DNA from: Chondrosia reniformis | Lineage: Eukaryota; Porifera; Demospongiae; Chondrillida; Chondrillidae | Assembly: GCA_947172415.1 (NCBI GenBank) | Contig: OX359197.1 | Location: forward strand, 6,573,673-6,637,672 | Reading direction: 5' to 3' | Length of the DNA: 64,000 nucleotides | In this document: piece after piece, positions 9,935 through 22,011 of the stretch | Numbering within the stretch: the first letter of the stretch is position 1 | How the letters are laid out: every line of letters starts with the position of its first letter | Program-made: the position numbers and the translations under genes | The notes under the pieces: model-generated | Seen by the model: only the letters and a program-made list of their open reading frames with translations | Told to the model about the DNA's origin: nothing | Database searches by the model: none

Positions 9935-10178
9935 AGTGCCCATGCATGTATATACATTAAGGTGTAGATAAATGCCAACCAGTTCTGGTTAAGGGGCAGG
10001 GCTATCCTTATTTTATCAAATTTTATATACGTATGAAATTTTCCACATTATGCATATAATTCACATCATCATATTCTCAAAATGCATGCAAGCCTTAGCT
10101 TGCTATAGCACACTTAAGAACCTTTGTTGTGATGTTAGGTTTTTATGTGAAATTAACTGCAGCTGGTTCTTCCCATAG
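9126..10178. other. Spacer with a (TTA)n microsatellite
   Basis: No coding exon is supported here. A pure TTA tract runs from about 9892 to 9933. Receptor gene A needs an upstream signal-peptide exon ending in phase 1, and I could not identify one in this stretch. Confidence 0.5.
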
Positions 10179-13100
10179 GTCAAGTTTCTGAACACAATTG
10201 TTCAGCTGTATACACGAGCAAACTTACCCTCTCCTGCAACGTGGAGACTGAAGCTCTTATCTGGAGACACAATGGATCTATAGTAACTACTACTCCATCC
10301 TCTGATTTCACCACCTATAAGATATCAGAAGGGGCCCACAACCTAGTGCTAACTAATATCAAACTAGATGCCTCAGGTGTTTATACGTGCTCCTCGGAAT
10401 TATCAGGAACTGTTAGAATGTTCAGGGTTGAGGTCAGAGGTCAGTGCTTTAAAACTACACAAACTGCAAAATATTTGTTTTCAAAATGAGTGTATATATA
10501 AATATGTGAGTGCATATATATTTACACTGTATAACTCACTATTTCAGAGTCATTTCAGACTGTTTAGAGAATAATATGCCATACTCTGAAGTTTTATGAT
10601 TTTGGTGAATTGTTGTATTAATTATCTATTATGATATAGAATGTGGACCGCTCTCGCTCTATCACTAAGTACATAAAACATGTAGTCATTAATTCACATA
10701 TTAATGAGATATGATGAATATCCCATGCAAAATATACATATAATTACTAAATATTGAGCTGATCAATAATGGTTGAGTTGAGTTTTCTGTTATATAGCCA
10801 TGCTTGAAAAGGTTATATGTTATGATGCTGAAGAATGTGGTCGCTATATGGAAGATGTCTCTTCAAGTAATCTTAACTACAGTGCTAGATTGAATTTCAG
10901 TATTGTAAAACCAGCCAGTCAAAACCCTCACTATCTCACACCAGAAAACACCAAGGAAATATTTTGGTATATTGTCAGTTATGGACGTACTTATATACCA
11001 ATCAAGTGTCAACTGTGTTCTCTTGCTTCCTGCTCTGAGGATGTGTGTTACAAAACTAATCAGCAGTCATCCTTTCTGAATAATAACATTGAGAAGATTA
11101 TTGTTAATCAGCTATCAGGCAAACTTGGTAGATATCTCTATTTGAATCTATATACATTAGCTGATATCATAGGAGCCAATGAGACAGCTACCTTGGTTTA
11201 TGCAGCTGTAGTAACAGATCGATCAAGCACATGTGGTCCTGAAAATGGCAGGATTAGAACTTCTACCATACGTCTCTTCACATATAAACTTTCAAATTTG
11301 GTGCAATCACCACTCACTTCCAGTGAGTTGAGATATGCCACATGTATATAGATATAAATTTAAACCTATTAGAATTTTTCTAGGATATGCATGATTAAAT
11401 CATTTAGCAAACTCTTAGAAAGTACAGTTTGTGGTATTTATAATTTAATTAACAGCACTAGTCAGATTGCCTGATCACATTTGGGATTTTGTTAACAACA
11501 CAAAGTACATGGATTTCCACTAAAGGGAAATTTGTGAATGAAAGGTGTCTGAGATCATAAAATGTGATATACCTATATCTCTAGTACATATACGTAGGCA
11601 TGCATATTTACATTGTGGAGGTATTAATACCTCAATGTATATAGATTTTCAAGATAGCTAGTTAATATATCCAATCCATCTTTACTTTCATCTATATATT
11701 ATATATCTTCATGCACCTTTTCCTACTATATTTACAAGCACATAGCCTCTCATGTTCTCTGTATAGTTCCCCTCCTGATTATTTGTCACATTCTGGTTAT
11801 ATTTTACAACATTGCTTTAATCCTTTCTAATATTACATAATATCCCTAGAATCTAAGATTTAGATCAGGATGAAAGAAAGAGACTCCAAGACCTGTATCT
11901 TCATCCAAAGCTCTCTCCAATTTTAGTTCCCCTATTGGCCTTGATACAGAGTAGGCACAGCATGTAGGAAAATGGTGCATTAGATTTTTCATGATCCATC
12001 AATCTAATTCTTATATGTTAAGCTGAATAGGTTCTTTGAATATATATACCTACGTATATATAGCTACTCATTATCTCTATATATGCCTTCATAAATGTTC
12101 TTGATCTAAATTACCTTTATGTAGCCTATGCAGGGCCTTCCTCCATCCTTCTCATGAATCCTTCAAGTAGCCATACCAACAATGTAAAGCCATCAAGTGC
12201 AGTCTCCTTGACTCCTTCAAGTAAGCCTATTTATATTTATTTTATATTAATATTCAGTCTATGCATGTGTATATTACATTTTACCACTACTAATGATAAG
12301 TACCCTATAAGTTCAGGATGTTACTATAGCTAGATGTCTGAATGATGTTATATGTATTAATCATTTTCATATGTCACTCAAACACTTTACATTTATACAC
12401 ATGTAAAATTATATGAATTATTTAAACTCCTATTAATAGGTATATATTCAAGAATACAAATTTGGTATGTATTCATAGAAAGATGAGAGCCGTGTTATTT
12501 TCCTTCCATTGGACCAGATAGTTGGCTCTAGCTGGGAATTCCACTGATGTACACATGACCAACCTATGAAACACAATTATACTTTTGACCTGACAAATTT
12601 ATATAACAGCCAAACTTAGAGAGCTTTGTATGAGGATATTTACAAAAGCCTTATATTTAATTTTCTCTTACTTCTTTTGCTCCATTGACATAATTATATA
12701 GGTGGCTGTTTCTGGGAATAACACTCTTCATCAATGATTCAACATATGAATAGTATACATGATTAATCTATATTTTAATAACATTTATGTAATAGTTATA
12801 CACTCTGCCCCTAGGCTTTTCCAAGCTTTTAGGCTGTTTACTGAGTTATTGGTGGGATATCGCATTGTATAACTATAATAAGAGGCCAAAGTGCCTCTTA
12901 TTATAGTTATACAATGGTTGTGGAATATAATTTGACTCGGTTGCCCCAGCAATGGAGTGTATATAGCTTTATATTGGTCTCATCTTATTGAGAATAATGT
13001 AACTAAGAGTACACGGATTTTACCAATATGACATTTCATGACATGTATCATTAATTGCATATTTTTTCTTCTCGTACAGGTAATGAAGTTTCTCCTGGTG

Positions 13101-14200
13101 ATAATGGTGTGGTAATTGCAGTAGCTGTTTCAGCTAGTGCAACTCTACTTCTACTTTTGTTGATTATTCTAATCATGATTATTGTAGTCATGGCAACAGG
13201 ATGTAAATGTAAACACAATAAAGTTATCCTAATGAAGCCGAGAAGAGAGAGACCAAGGCCCTACCCAAGGCCTGAGGTGCTGTTTCTAGGGAGCCTACCC
13301 AATGAAAATGGGCACAGGAATGGTATGTTCTCGTGTATGTATGTATAAGATTATTCATATCTGATAATCAAACCACAACTGTTATGTATCAATATAAAAA
13401 CTCTTGACATGGTTATATATTTGTAGAGAAAACATTTAATAAATGAATTAATCAAAACAAATTTTAATGAGTAACACATTTTTGCCTGCCACCAGCTTCA
13501 TCAAGTGTGAAGAGCTGACCAGTAGAGATAGTATTCATATCATTGTATATAGTATACCTCTTTCAAACCCTGGTAATACAGTCACCCACATAACCAGCTA
13601 TTTTAAATCCCATAGGTTGACCAGATTAGAAAGGTTCTGCTGTACTATTAGAGTTATTCAACATAGCCAGTGCTAGTTACTAGCCAATATGTATACCTAT
13701 AAAAACAAACAAATGATTTGAAACATATCCAGGTCGCAGTAAATGTATATAGTCATTATAACAATAATATGACAGTGCTCTAGCATGTAACAGTAATAGC
13801 TGGAAGTATGCAGCATTGCTATTAAGGCAATGAGTCTTTAATTTAGTTATTTAATACTTTAACGACCAATTCGTAATGTATATGGTATTTACAATTTGTT
13901 TAAGGCAACTCCTTGGGAGAACCATCAAGAATTGATGTTGATAACAACAGTGGACCAAGTGACAACAGTATTGGTTCAAGTGGAGTGCTTTTGAGGCAAC
14001 ACGAACATGAAAGGGGGCGTGTACCTTTACCACATGGGGGCGGGTCCAGAAACAGACCTAGGACTTTACCAGAGCTGCCAAATGCAACCAACCATGCAAG
14101 ACCAAGGAATGTTAGTTTAGAAGACAGAGTACACCGGTCTTCCCTCACTACAGATAGCCCATTAATGGATTTATCTGGAGAAGTAGTACATATTGTTTGA
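10179..14200 (+). CDS. Receptor A: Ig-like single-pass membrane protein, 5' end missing
   Basis: Exons by splice signals: 10179-10439, 10798-11322, 12125-12220, 13080-13322, 13905-14200. All internal boundaries are phase 1. Exon 1 is an Ig domain with LSCNVETEALIWRHNG and ASGVYTCSSE, giving the Cys-Trp-Cys core. Exon 2 (175 residues) is a Cys-containing extracellular domain that I do not recognise. Exon 3 is a Ser/Pro-rich stalk. Exon 4 has a transmembrane helix (VVIAVAVSASATLLLLLL and onward) followed by a basic, proline-rich juxtamembrane stretch (RRERPRPYPRPEV). Exon 5 completes a polar tail. The signal-peptide exon was not found. It is the first of four tandem receptor genes, and its tail differs from those of B and C. 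Confidence 0.75.
11870..11980 (+). repeat. Interspersed repeat copy (family R1)
   Basis: It shares TCTTCATCCAAAGCTCTC and GAGTAGGCACAGCATGTAGG with copies near 17078-17230 (reverse), 24851-25030, 29469-29622, 39437-39555 and 39796-39872 (reverse). It lies in an intron of receptor A. Short, AT-flanked and non-coding, it is probably a MITE or SINE-like family. Confidence 0.6.
12863..12916. repeat. Perfect 24-bp hairpin with 6-base loop
   Basis: CATTGTATAACTATAATAAG plus AGGC is exactly repeated in inverse after the loop CAAAGT. It lies in the intron before the receptor A membrane exon. It could be a small foldback element or a structured RNA; nothing decides between these. Confidence 0.8.
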
Positions 14201-14392
14201 AAGAATTTTCATTTAGGCCAACATTATACTTATACATTCATTATTCTCCCAAACTGCATTTTATGTATCTTATAATAACCTTATATACAGCATACGTACG
14301 CTATTTATCTTATTACGCCAAAGGTCATCAGGTCGACTACTTCCGCTTGGTATGGGTGGAGTTATAAAAAATATTTCCCCTGACTCTTTTAG

Positions 14393-14468
14393 GATCCTCT
14401 TCCCTTGTTCCTGTTAGGGAAACTCTTCGTGAGCTTGCTCAAATATCTCTTCTTCGAAGGAATACAAG
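14393..14468 (+). other. Exon-like segment, possible 5' leader exon of receptor B
   Basis: 76 bases framed by a pyrimidine-rich acceptor (CTGACTCTTTTAG) and a strong donor (GTGAGTAAG). Read from its third base it encodes SSLVPVRETLRELAQISL, loosely like a SOCS-box helix. The next acceptor (CCACAG) ends directly before receptor B's ATG at 15368, so this may simply be non-coding leader. If translated, its frame stops shortly after joining 15368. Confidence 0.35.
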
Positions 14469-15367
14469 GTGAGTAAGCCTATACAATGTTAATGGGAACT
14501 ATTCAACTCGATATTTCCAACGCACAGTTGATATACATTGCGGCAACGTAAGTTTCACAATTGAACGGGCAGGTGTACGAGTTTGTATAGAGTAGTAAGC
14601 CTATTAGTTGCAAAGGAACTTTAGCCATTAGTTTCGTGCCAGATAACCTGCTCAATTAAATTTGAAGATGTTCAATGTACTGTTTAAACAAGAACGGAAG
14701 CATAGATTAAACTAGCTGCAAGATGTGACATTACTATCTCTGTTTACTTATTATCTATATACTATCTCAATTTGATTCAAACCGACTTTGTCGAACGTAT
14801 CTCCACTAAATACAATCAGAATATAGGTTTTACCTTCTCACACATGTACACTCACAGAGATTTGGAATTTGAAAAAGTTTTACCTTATCAAAACCGAATA
14901 TTTATTTGTGCTAAAATTGAAACTTATGAAATAGAATTTCAATAGTCAGTCACTACTGTGTGTGATTGTGTAGCAATATACATGTATTTTAAATCCTATA
15001 GACTAGGTTAGTAGACTTGTGCTCTATTTCGGAAATATATGGAGTTTGTAAAGATATGTTTTTGATGGGGACATTTTAAAGGAATATATAGTGTATGGGA
15101 AATCCCTATGTCAGCAATTGTTACCTACCCTTTCCTGAAAATATAGCATTTGTATATATAATTTTAAATGATTGACTATCGAAGGATGGTAGTCTTAACT
15201 GATATTGTAAGTATTACCTACTCAAAAAAGTGTTATGTATTATATAGCAAACTGTAGGCTTCTATTCATTAATCTATGCCAAAGTACAAAGGTCAAATCC
15301 ATACTGTGATCATTACCTAGTGGTGATTGAAGCTTCAGGATTTCTTTGTCCGTTTCTGTCTCCACAG
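14469..15367. other. Probable leader intron or intergenic sequence
   Basis: AT-rich sequence with no coding potential, between the exon-like segment and the receptor B start. Nothing else is seen. Confidence 0.4.
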
Positions 15368-18300
15368 ATGTTTTCAATGTTCAAATCTTTGTTTTTGATT
15401 TTACTTGTTCCAGTTGGTAAGTGTTAATATGTACTTTATTACTGTAATGTATGCTGATATAGAAGTATTAAAATGCTTTACTTAAGGCAAACCTGACCAT
15501 TCTCAGCTGCATGATTTTCATTCTTGATTTGGTTTCATATTTGTTTTTACTTCAGTGTATTGGGTGAATGAGTTTCAAGTTTGATGACTATTAAATTTTA
15601 ATTCTGAATCCATCTAGCTGCATAATGTAACCATCTCGCTGTAGACTGTACCCATATAGATTTAGATTGTAATCACCTTCTTTTCTTATTGTTCAGATGG
15701 AAGTACAGATTCTAAGTATGTATTTCAGAATTGTCCTTTTAACGTTGAATGTACAATTGTAAGACCAGATGCAACAACGTTCTGGTGCTACCACAGCAAT
15801 CCAACAAGTATTGAACGACAGAAAAATCGCACATTAAGGGTTCAACCCATTCTGTTAGGAAGACAAAACTCACTATACTGCTGTTATACTAGTAATCCAG
15901 GTTCGTGCAGTTACGAGGGAACCAACTGCATCTCAACAGGACATTCAATTAATGTTACATTTTATGGTGAGTGATTGGATGTGACAATTTGTATTTGCAG
16001 AGATTTTCTTTAGGTAGGGGAGGGGCATGCCAGAGAGAAATAGAAGGGTGGAAGAGGGGAAGGGCAGAAAAGAGAGAATTGATGATCTGTTTTGAGGGTT
16101 GGATTCATGTACAATAGGATCTGACATTTCAAAGTTTAAACTAAGGAATGATGATAAGCAGATAATGAATTACACCAAACCAGCCAAGTGACCACAGTGT
16201 AATCTTGGCTGGGAGACTGAAGTCCTATTAAATTGGCAACCAGTGACTGCCTCCCAGTCATGCAAGATGGAAAATAGTTTCTATTGATTAGTTACTTATC
16301 ATTTCAAAGTTTCTTCTTACCCATTTCACCTAGTAAAGCCCTTCATGTAATTCTAGGGATTTTCCTGGGAACTTTGCTAAGTACCAACCTCTTATAAATT
16401 CAAAACATATTGTTGTGTGTGCCAGGGGCAGATCTAGAAATTGTAGGGCAAGTGGGTTGCTAAGTTTTATAATAGCATAACAACAGAAAACAGTTTGGAT
16501 AGTATTTTGCCAACAAAATTAAAACTCAGTACTTCAGCACACCGAGGAGCCTCCCCCTAAATTTGCCATTTTGTGCTAGCTATAGTTTACTGTTCTTTTG
16601 TGACGGTATATAGGTAATCTAGAAATGATGTGTTTTGTTGATGTAGCACATGCAACAATTCAAGAAGAACGTTGCTCTCCTGGAAATACCTGCAATGTTC
16701 CCATCAGTGGTTCTCAAAGTGCAACCTTACAGCCAAGAATTACCAGTTATCCTGAATCCTCTTCGTCCCTCAGCAGAAATCCTGTAACACCAAAGTGGAC
16801 ACTGATGTATGATGGAAATTCTGTTGAATGTATGGATTCACAGTGTTCTAGAGGTCTAAAAGTACCAAAGATTGGACTTCATGTAAACTTTACTGATGGT
16901 GATGACAATCAAAAGAATGCGATAGTGTCTTTGGAAACAGACATGAGTATCTCCCAAACTGCACTACTTACATTTGAAATCATCAATGCTGATTCACCTG
17001 CAATTGAGTCATGTTCCCAACCGACTTCATTAACCTCAACGGTGACCTACACACTTCAATGTGAGTTGTGTATATACATGAATAATCTGCATTTTCCTAT
17101 ATGCTATGCCTACTCTGTAATAAAATTAAAAGCCTATAAGGAACTACGTCTGGTGGAGCTTTGGGATGAGGATACAGGAGTCTTCTCCTGCTCCACGGGC
17201 CAGACAGTTGCTTCTGGGAATTTCACCCTTCAAGCCTAAAGTTAGCACAATAAAGATGTACCTATTTGTGGCTTTCATTTAATTCCTCTTCTCCTTTGTT
17301 TGTAGTGTCAGCTGCCATGCCAACACCCACATCTACTTCTCAAAAATGTGAGTGAAACCATTTACATTAATAGGTTGAGCTGCAGGAATTTCCCCTATTA
17401 TTTTGTATAAGGTACTGCTATATGACTATTGTTGCCTAGTAACAGAGCACTGGCGTGGTCAAGCCCAGTTGTCCTAGGTTCAATTCCCAGCGATTGCTTC
17501 TTTTCTTTTTGTGTTTATTCCCTTTTTATGTTTGCCTGTGAATACTTGTGGTTGATTATCACTTTAATTGTTCACTGGAACCTCATCTTTGGACACCTTC
17601 CTCTGGTGAGGATGTAACTATATTGTTACAAGCTAGGCTTACCTTAGGGACTAAGTCTATTTAAACTATATCATGCTGGTCTCTCTGGTCGCAGGTAAGG
17701 AGTATATAGTATTTAGACCAAATTGCAGACATACCTATGCCTCTAATTGCATTCCTATATAGTCTGCACCATAATCCTCTCAAGGGATCCCTTTAATTCT
17801 AAAAACCATTCAAATTAACTTAAACCTTCAGATGCATATGAAAGCATATGCATATGTACATTGTATATATACTGGGAATGGCATATTGACAGGAATTGCG
17901 TGGGAGTTTCTGTGGCCGGAAACTGAGAGGTGTTAGGGACTTTTTAATGGCATCCTTTGGGAAGGGAAAGCACAGTGCTGATTCACTGGAGTTACCCATG
18001 AGCTATTTGAAAAACAAGAATAATGGCCTCATACCATTAGGGGGAACTTTTATCAATGTTTATTCCAGAACTTTAACAATTTGACCTGTGTGTGGACATG
18101 TTATGGGGATAAATAGTTGTATAAATATTGTAAAAATGGACATATAATTATTCTTTTAATTTATTGTTTGTAAACATACAAACTCTGTTCTTGATCTCTT
18201 TGTAGTTACCACCAGCCCAGGGCCAACTATTGCACCTATTAAAAAAGAAGGTCAGCCTTTTTTAAACTTGACTTTTGAACTTGAAGTTTTGAACTTGAAT

Positions 18301-19064
18301 GCTATGATTATGTACATGTACATAATCATAGCATTCATTCACAACAGCTGCAAGCTGCACCTCCAGCTTGTGTATATTCAATCTATGAGATATTTAGTCC
18401 ATTTATAGTATACAGAATATTAAATTTATAATACTGTAGAATACCTGTTGCTTTTGGTTAAGGAGTTAACTGTAGCTACAAAATGTGGAAGTTCAAACAT
18501 TTGACGATAAATTTATGTAATAGTAATAATAGTTCCTCAGTGTGTATTATGTTTTTCTTATGCTTTTCACTATTAGTTGTTGCTAGTACATCAGCTCCTG
18601 TTGGACTAATAGCTGGTGTGACAGTTGGAGTGATAGCATTGCTGATATTGCTAGCAACAGTAATAATCACCATTGTTGTATCATTAGTTGCAGTTAGACG
18701 TCGAAACAAGTCTTCATTATCCATTGAATCTTTCTCTTCTCATCAAGAGAATGGTAATGCTGAGAGAAGAACATGTGAGCAAAGTGGAACTAAGGAAAGA
18801 ACTACAGCTACATTTATTAGCAATGGAAATGGGCATATTACACCACAAGCATTAATTATACCTGATTCAGTGACTTCAAGAGATTTTGCTGATAGCTTTC
18901 GACTAGCTACTAAAGCATCCTCCAATGCTGAATATGAGAATAAATCAGATTCTATAAATAGCAACTCTGATGATGACATAATCTCCATATCTCATTATCC
19001 ATCATTCTCAGGGAGGAAGAAGACTGGGGCTGATGATAATGATAACAGACCATATGAATGTTAA
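15368..19064 (+). CDS. Receptor B: secretory signal, Ig-like ectodomain, stalk, TM, tail
   Basis: Exons 15368-15416, 15697-15966, 16647-17060, 17306-17347, 18206-18250, 18577-19064 give 435 residues, every junction phase 1. Exon 1 is a signal peptide (MFSMFKSLFLILLVPV). Exon 2 is a compact Cys-rich Ig-like domain (FNVECTIV, TTFWCYH, LYCCYTS). Exon 3 is a second extracellular domain with TPKWTLMYDGNSVEC. Exons 4 and 5 are tiny Thr/Pro stalk exons of 14 and 15 codons, suited to alternative stalk length. Exon 6 carries the membrane helix (GVIALLILLATVIITIVV) and a tail containing NGNGHITP and DDIISISHYPSF, closely shared with receptor C. The ligand is unknown. Confidence 0.8.
17078..17230 (-). 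repeat. Interspersed repeat copy (family R1), reverse orientation
   Basis: The reverse complement reads TTCCCAGAAGCAACTGTCTG, GAGAAGACTCCTGTATCCTC and GAGTAGGCATAGCATATAGG, matching the other R1 copies. It starts about 17 bases inside the intron after receptor B exon 3 and supplies an in-frame extension if that donor is skipped. Confidence 0.6.
17431..17627 (+). repeat. tRNA-derived SINE-like element
   Basis: The head has a tRNA-like layout: GCCTAGTAACAGAGCACTGG resembles the D arm/A box, and GGTTCAATTCC matches the RNA polymerase III B box, about 35 bases downstream. A T-rich stretch and unrelated tail follow. It lies within a receptor B intron. No full cloverleaf with CCA acceptor is evident, so I do not call a functional tRNA. 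Confidence 0.45.
18296..18337. repeat. Perfect 42-bp palindrome
   Basis: Self-complementary around GTACATGTAC, with no spacer. It sits in the intron between the second stalk exon and the TM exon of receptor B. Confidence 0.85.
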
Positions 19065-19372
19065 GTGCAGTCTATTAGCTGTAGTTAACTTTATAACTGA
19101 CTTATATCATATCTACCATCATATGACATTGTAAAATGTATTGTTTTATTTCATTTGAATAATCTTCATAATAGTCAGTTAGGGAGCAGTCTTAATGACC
19201 AGCTGATTTGGTGATGAAAGTATTATTTTGTAATTGGGTAATTACCCATCTATGTAAAAATCAAATACGTACATACTCACTTTATAGTAGAGTTTTGATT
19301 GCATGGCTGCATTATATAAAACGTCGTATGATATATTACTATACTAGTTCTCCAGTTTCAGAAGCTTGAATT
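19065..19372. other. Intergenic between receptors B and C
   Basis: 308 AT-rich bases holding the B 3' end and the C promoter and leader. No further feature is seen. Confidence 0.5.
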
Positions 19373-22011
19373 ATGGATTTGATTGGCATAGCCTTCACAA
19401 TTTGTACTTTATTTTTACCTTGTCTGTCACAGAGCTTAGATGTCTGTAATAATGTTATAGATACTCCGCCGGAATATCCATTTATCCTCGACACACACGA
19501 TACGAACATAAACCTTAGATGTACTTATCATTCTGGAAGCGAAACGCCATACATCAGTCAAGAGAATATAGTTCTTGAGTGGTATAGAAATGGAGAACGT
19601 ATCACCAACGCGACGACAGTAATAAACGGAGCAGAAGTAACTGTTAGATTGCAACTCAATGGAAAAACTGTAGATGGAAATCTTAGTATAACTTTGCGTC
19701 AAAACACTGTTAAGCAAAGGGCTTTGATAGAAAGCAACTTTACCTGTAAATGTAGCGGTTCGAACAAGAAAGGAAATTCTGTTCTAATTGGTAAGTTAAA
19801 GGTATACGTTTATGATCCATATAAATGTAATGAAGCTCGTAATATAACATATCATTTCGCTTTACACATGCAGTGCTACCACAATTAAACGAATCTCTTC
19901 AAAGTGTGTACCTTATTGATATTGGACAAGAAGAAGCAACAACAGCAACCATTTCTAGTCAGATTGAGTTGGGAGCAAATCGTTTGCATCAAGTGTACAT
20001 AACAGAATGGTTTGATGAGTCTGATCACCTCTTAGTCAGATATCCACCTGATGATCCACCATATAGCTTGCCATTATGTGGTGGAGGGAGGTATTGTATC
20101 GATGAAAACTTGGACTTACAAATACATAATGTGACATACAGAGAACAAGCATTCAAACAAACAGTTAGACTTCTTGCAGAAGGAAATAAACCACCTTATC
20201 AAATATCTTCAAAAGTGAAGCTGATTCCATACAGTGAGTTAGAATAGAGTATGCATTTTAAGAGACTCAGATATACGTATAATATGTCTCCATGCCTACA
20301 TATACAAATAGACTATATGCATTTCACTGTGCTTTGTATCATATCTAGTCAGTGTGTATGATTGAAGTACAATTATTAACAGATTGTCCATTATTCTGCT
20401 ATCCAGTCCAACCCAAAATTAAGGACCAACCTTCACAACCAAGTCACAAGTACATAATATTTAATGGCAGTAATAGCAATTTCTCGCCACTCAATTATAC
20501 TACCACAGTATATCCACAGTCTTATTTCAATGCAAAATGGCTGCTCAATGGTACTGTCGTTCAGCAGGACACTTTCATTCCAATGAATGCTACAACTGTA
20601 CAAGATCCACTCCATCAACCAGTACTCAATCATGATCAGATCAGCCAAACTAAGGAACTGACCATATTCAATGTGACATACAGTGCAGTTCTGAGGATAC
20701 CTGGAGATGGCCCAGTGACTAAGGATGTTTACAGTGAAGACAACAGAACTGTACTTTATCATGTCCTTCCCTTTGGTAAGTACATAACAGGAAGCTTCCA
20801 GTCACAATCATTTAATCTGATCTTTCGTGTGTTTTGTTGATTTATACAGAGTAATAAATATGAAGGTATTTTAACTGTTTTTGACTAAATTATTTAGATG
20901 AGACAGACTTTACAGTGACATATGAATGTCTTGAGAACCAGAAGAATGAAATTAAAATGATAATTGAGTATCTAAAGCAAATACCTGTTCAATTCCCATT
21001 CAAAGTTTGGTTCTCTGTTATAAGAGAAGGGGAGACTAAAAGATACAGTAGGATTGGGGAAAATGGTACAGATATACAAACAGAGATATATGAACTTGAT
21101 GAGAGTGTCTCAAGTGGATCACGACTTCAAACAACAATTGTGTTTAGTAGCGACAACCAAGAAGTGAGAGTTGGTTCCACTTATAAGGAGTATGAAGACA
21201 TTGGTTCTTGTAAGTTGAAGATCTAATGAGATATACCGTACATCAATACAGTGGATTCTGTGTGAACAATCACCTGCAGCTCTTTGAGATATACATATAT
21301 GTATGTACATACTAAGAATATACCTCAAATCCATATACAGTATAATATGTCCCTGTCCATTTACATGTACCATGTCACATTACTGTACAATGCATCAGAT
21401 AATAATGTATGAAAAAACATTTGTTGACCGTATACTTTAATACCATATAACAAAGTTTATTATATTATGTATGTATATCTTATATATAAGATAATTACAA
21501 GGATCTTCCTCTCTATATATATATATATGCTCTAGGTCCTGATCATGAACCAGCTCATTTGGAACTCATAATTGCTATTCCTGTTGGAATGGTGTTATTG
21601 CTAGCAGCAGTAATAATCATCATTGTTATATCATTGTGTGCAGTAAAGTATCAAAACAAGTCTTCATCATTAGCTGCAGCAGTAGTCTCCTCATCAAAAC
21701 AAAATGGAGTTGACAGTACAAGAAGTAAATTTGAACAAAGTAAAATTCCAATAGGTGTAGAAAATGAAGCAGTTGGCAATGGAAATGGACATGCTACACC
21801 ACCACAGCTTATGAGTAATTCTATAAGATCAAGTGATTTTGCCAATAACTTTCAACTATTCACAAAATCATTTTTTAATACTGAAAATGAGAATAAATCA
21901 GAATCTATAAATAGCAACTCTGGTGATGACATCATCTCCATATCTCATTATCCATCATTCTCAGAGAGAAAGAAGACTAGTGACATTGACACTATACCAC
22001 ATGAGTGTTAA
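19373..22011 (+). CDS. Receptor C: Ig-like single-pass membrane protein
   Basis: Exons 19373-19790, 19874-20233, 20407-20775, 20898-21209, 21536-22011 give 644 residues, all junctions phase 1. Exon 1 joins a signal peptide (ending CLSQS) to a V-type Ig domain with INLRCTYHSGS, VLEWYRNGE and SNFTCKCSG. Exons 2 and 3 each look like a further Ig-like domain (TEWFDESD with CGGGRYC; NAKWLLNGT), and exon 4 is a beta-rich membrane-proximal domain I do not recognise. Many NxT/S sites are present. Exon 5 has the TM helix (GMVLLLAAVIIIIVISL) and a tail with NGNGHATPP and DDIISISHYPSF, matching receptor B. The ectodomain is nearly the same as receptor D's. Confidence 0.85.

Noticed and set aside
17896-18084. 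62-codon frame in a receptor B intron
   Set aside because: No splice context, homology or motif; expected by chance.
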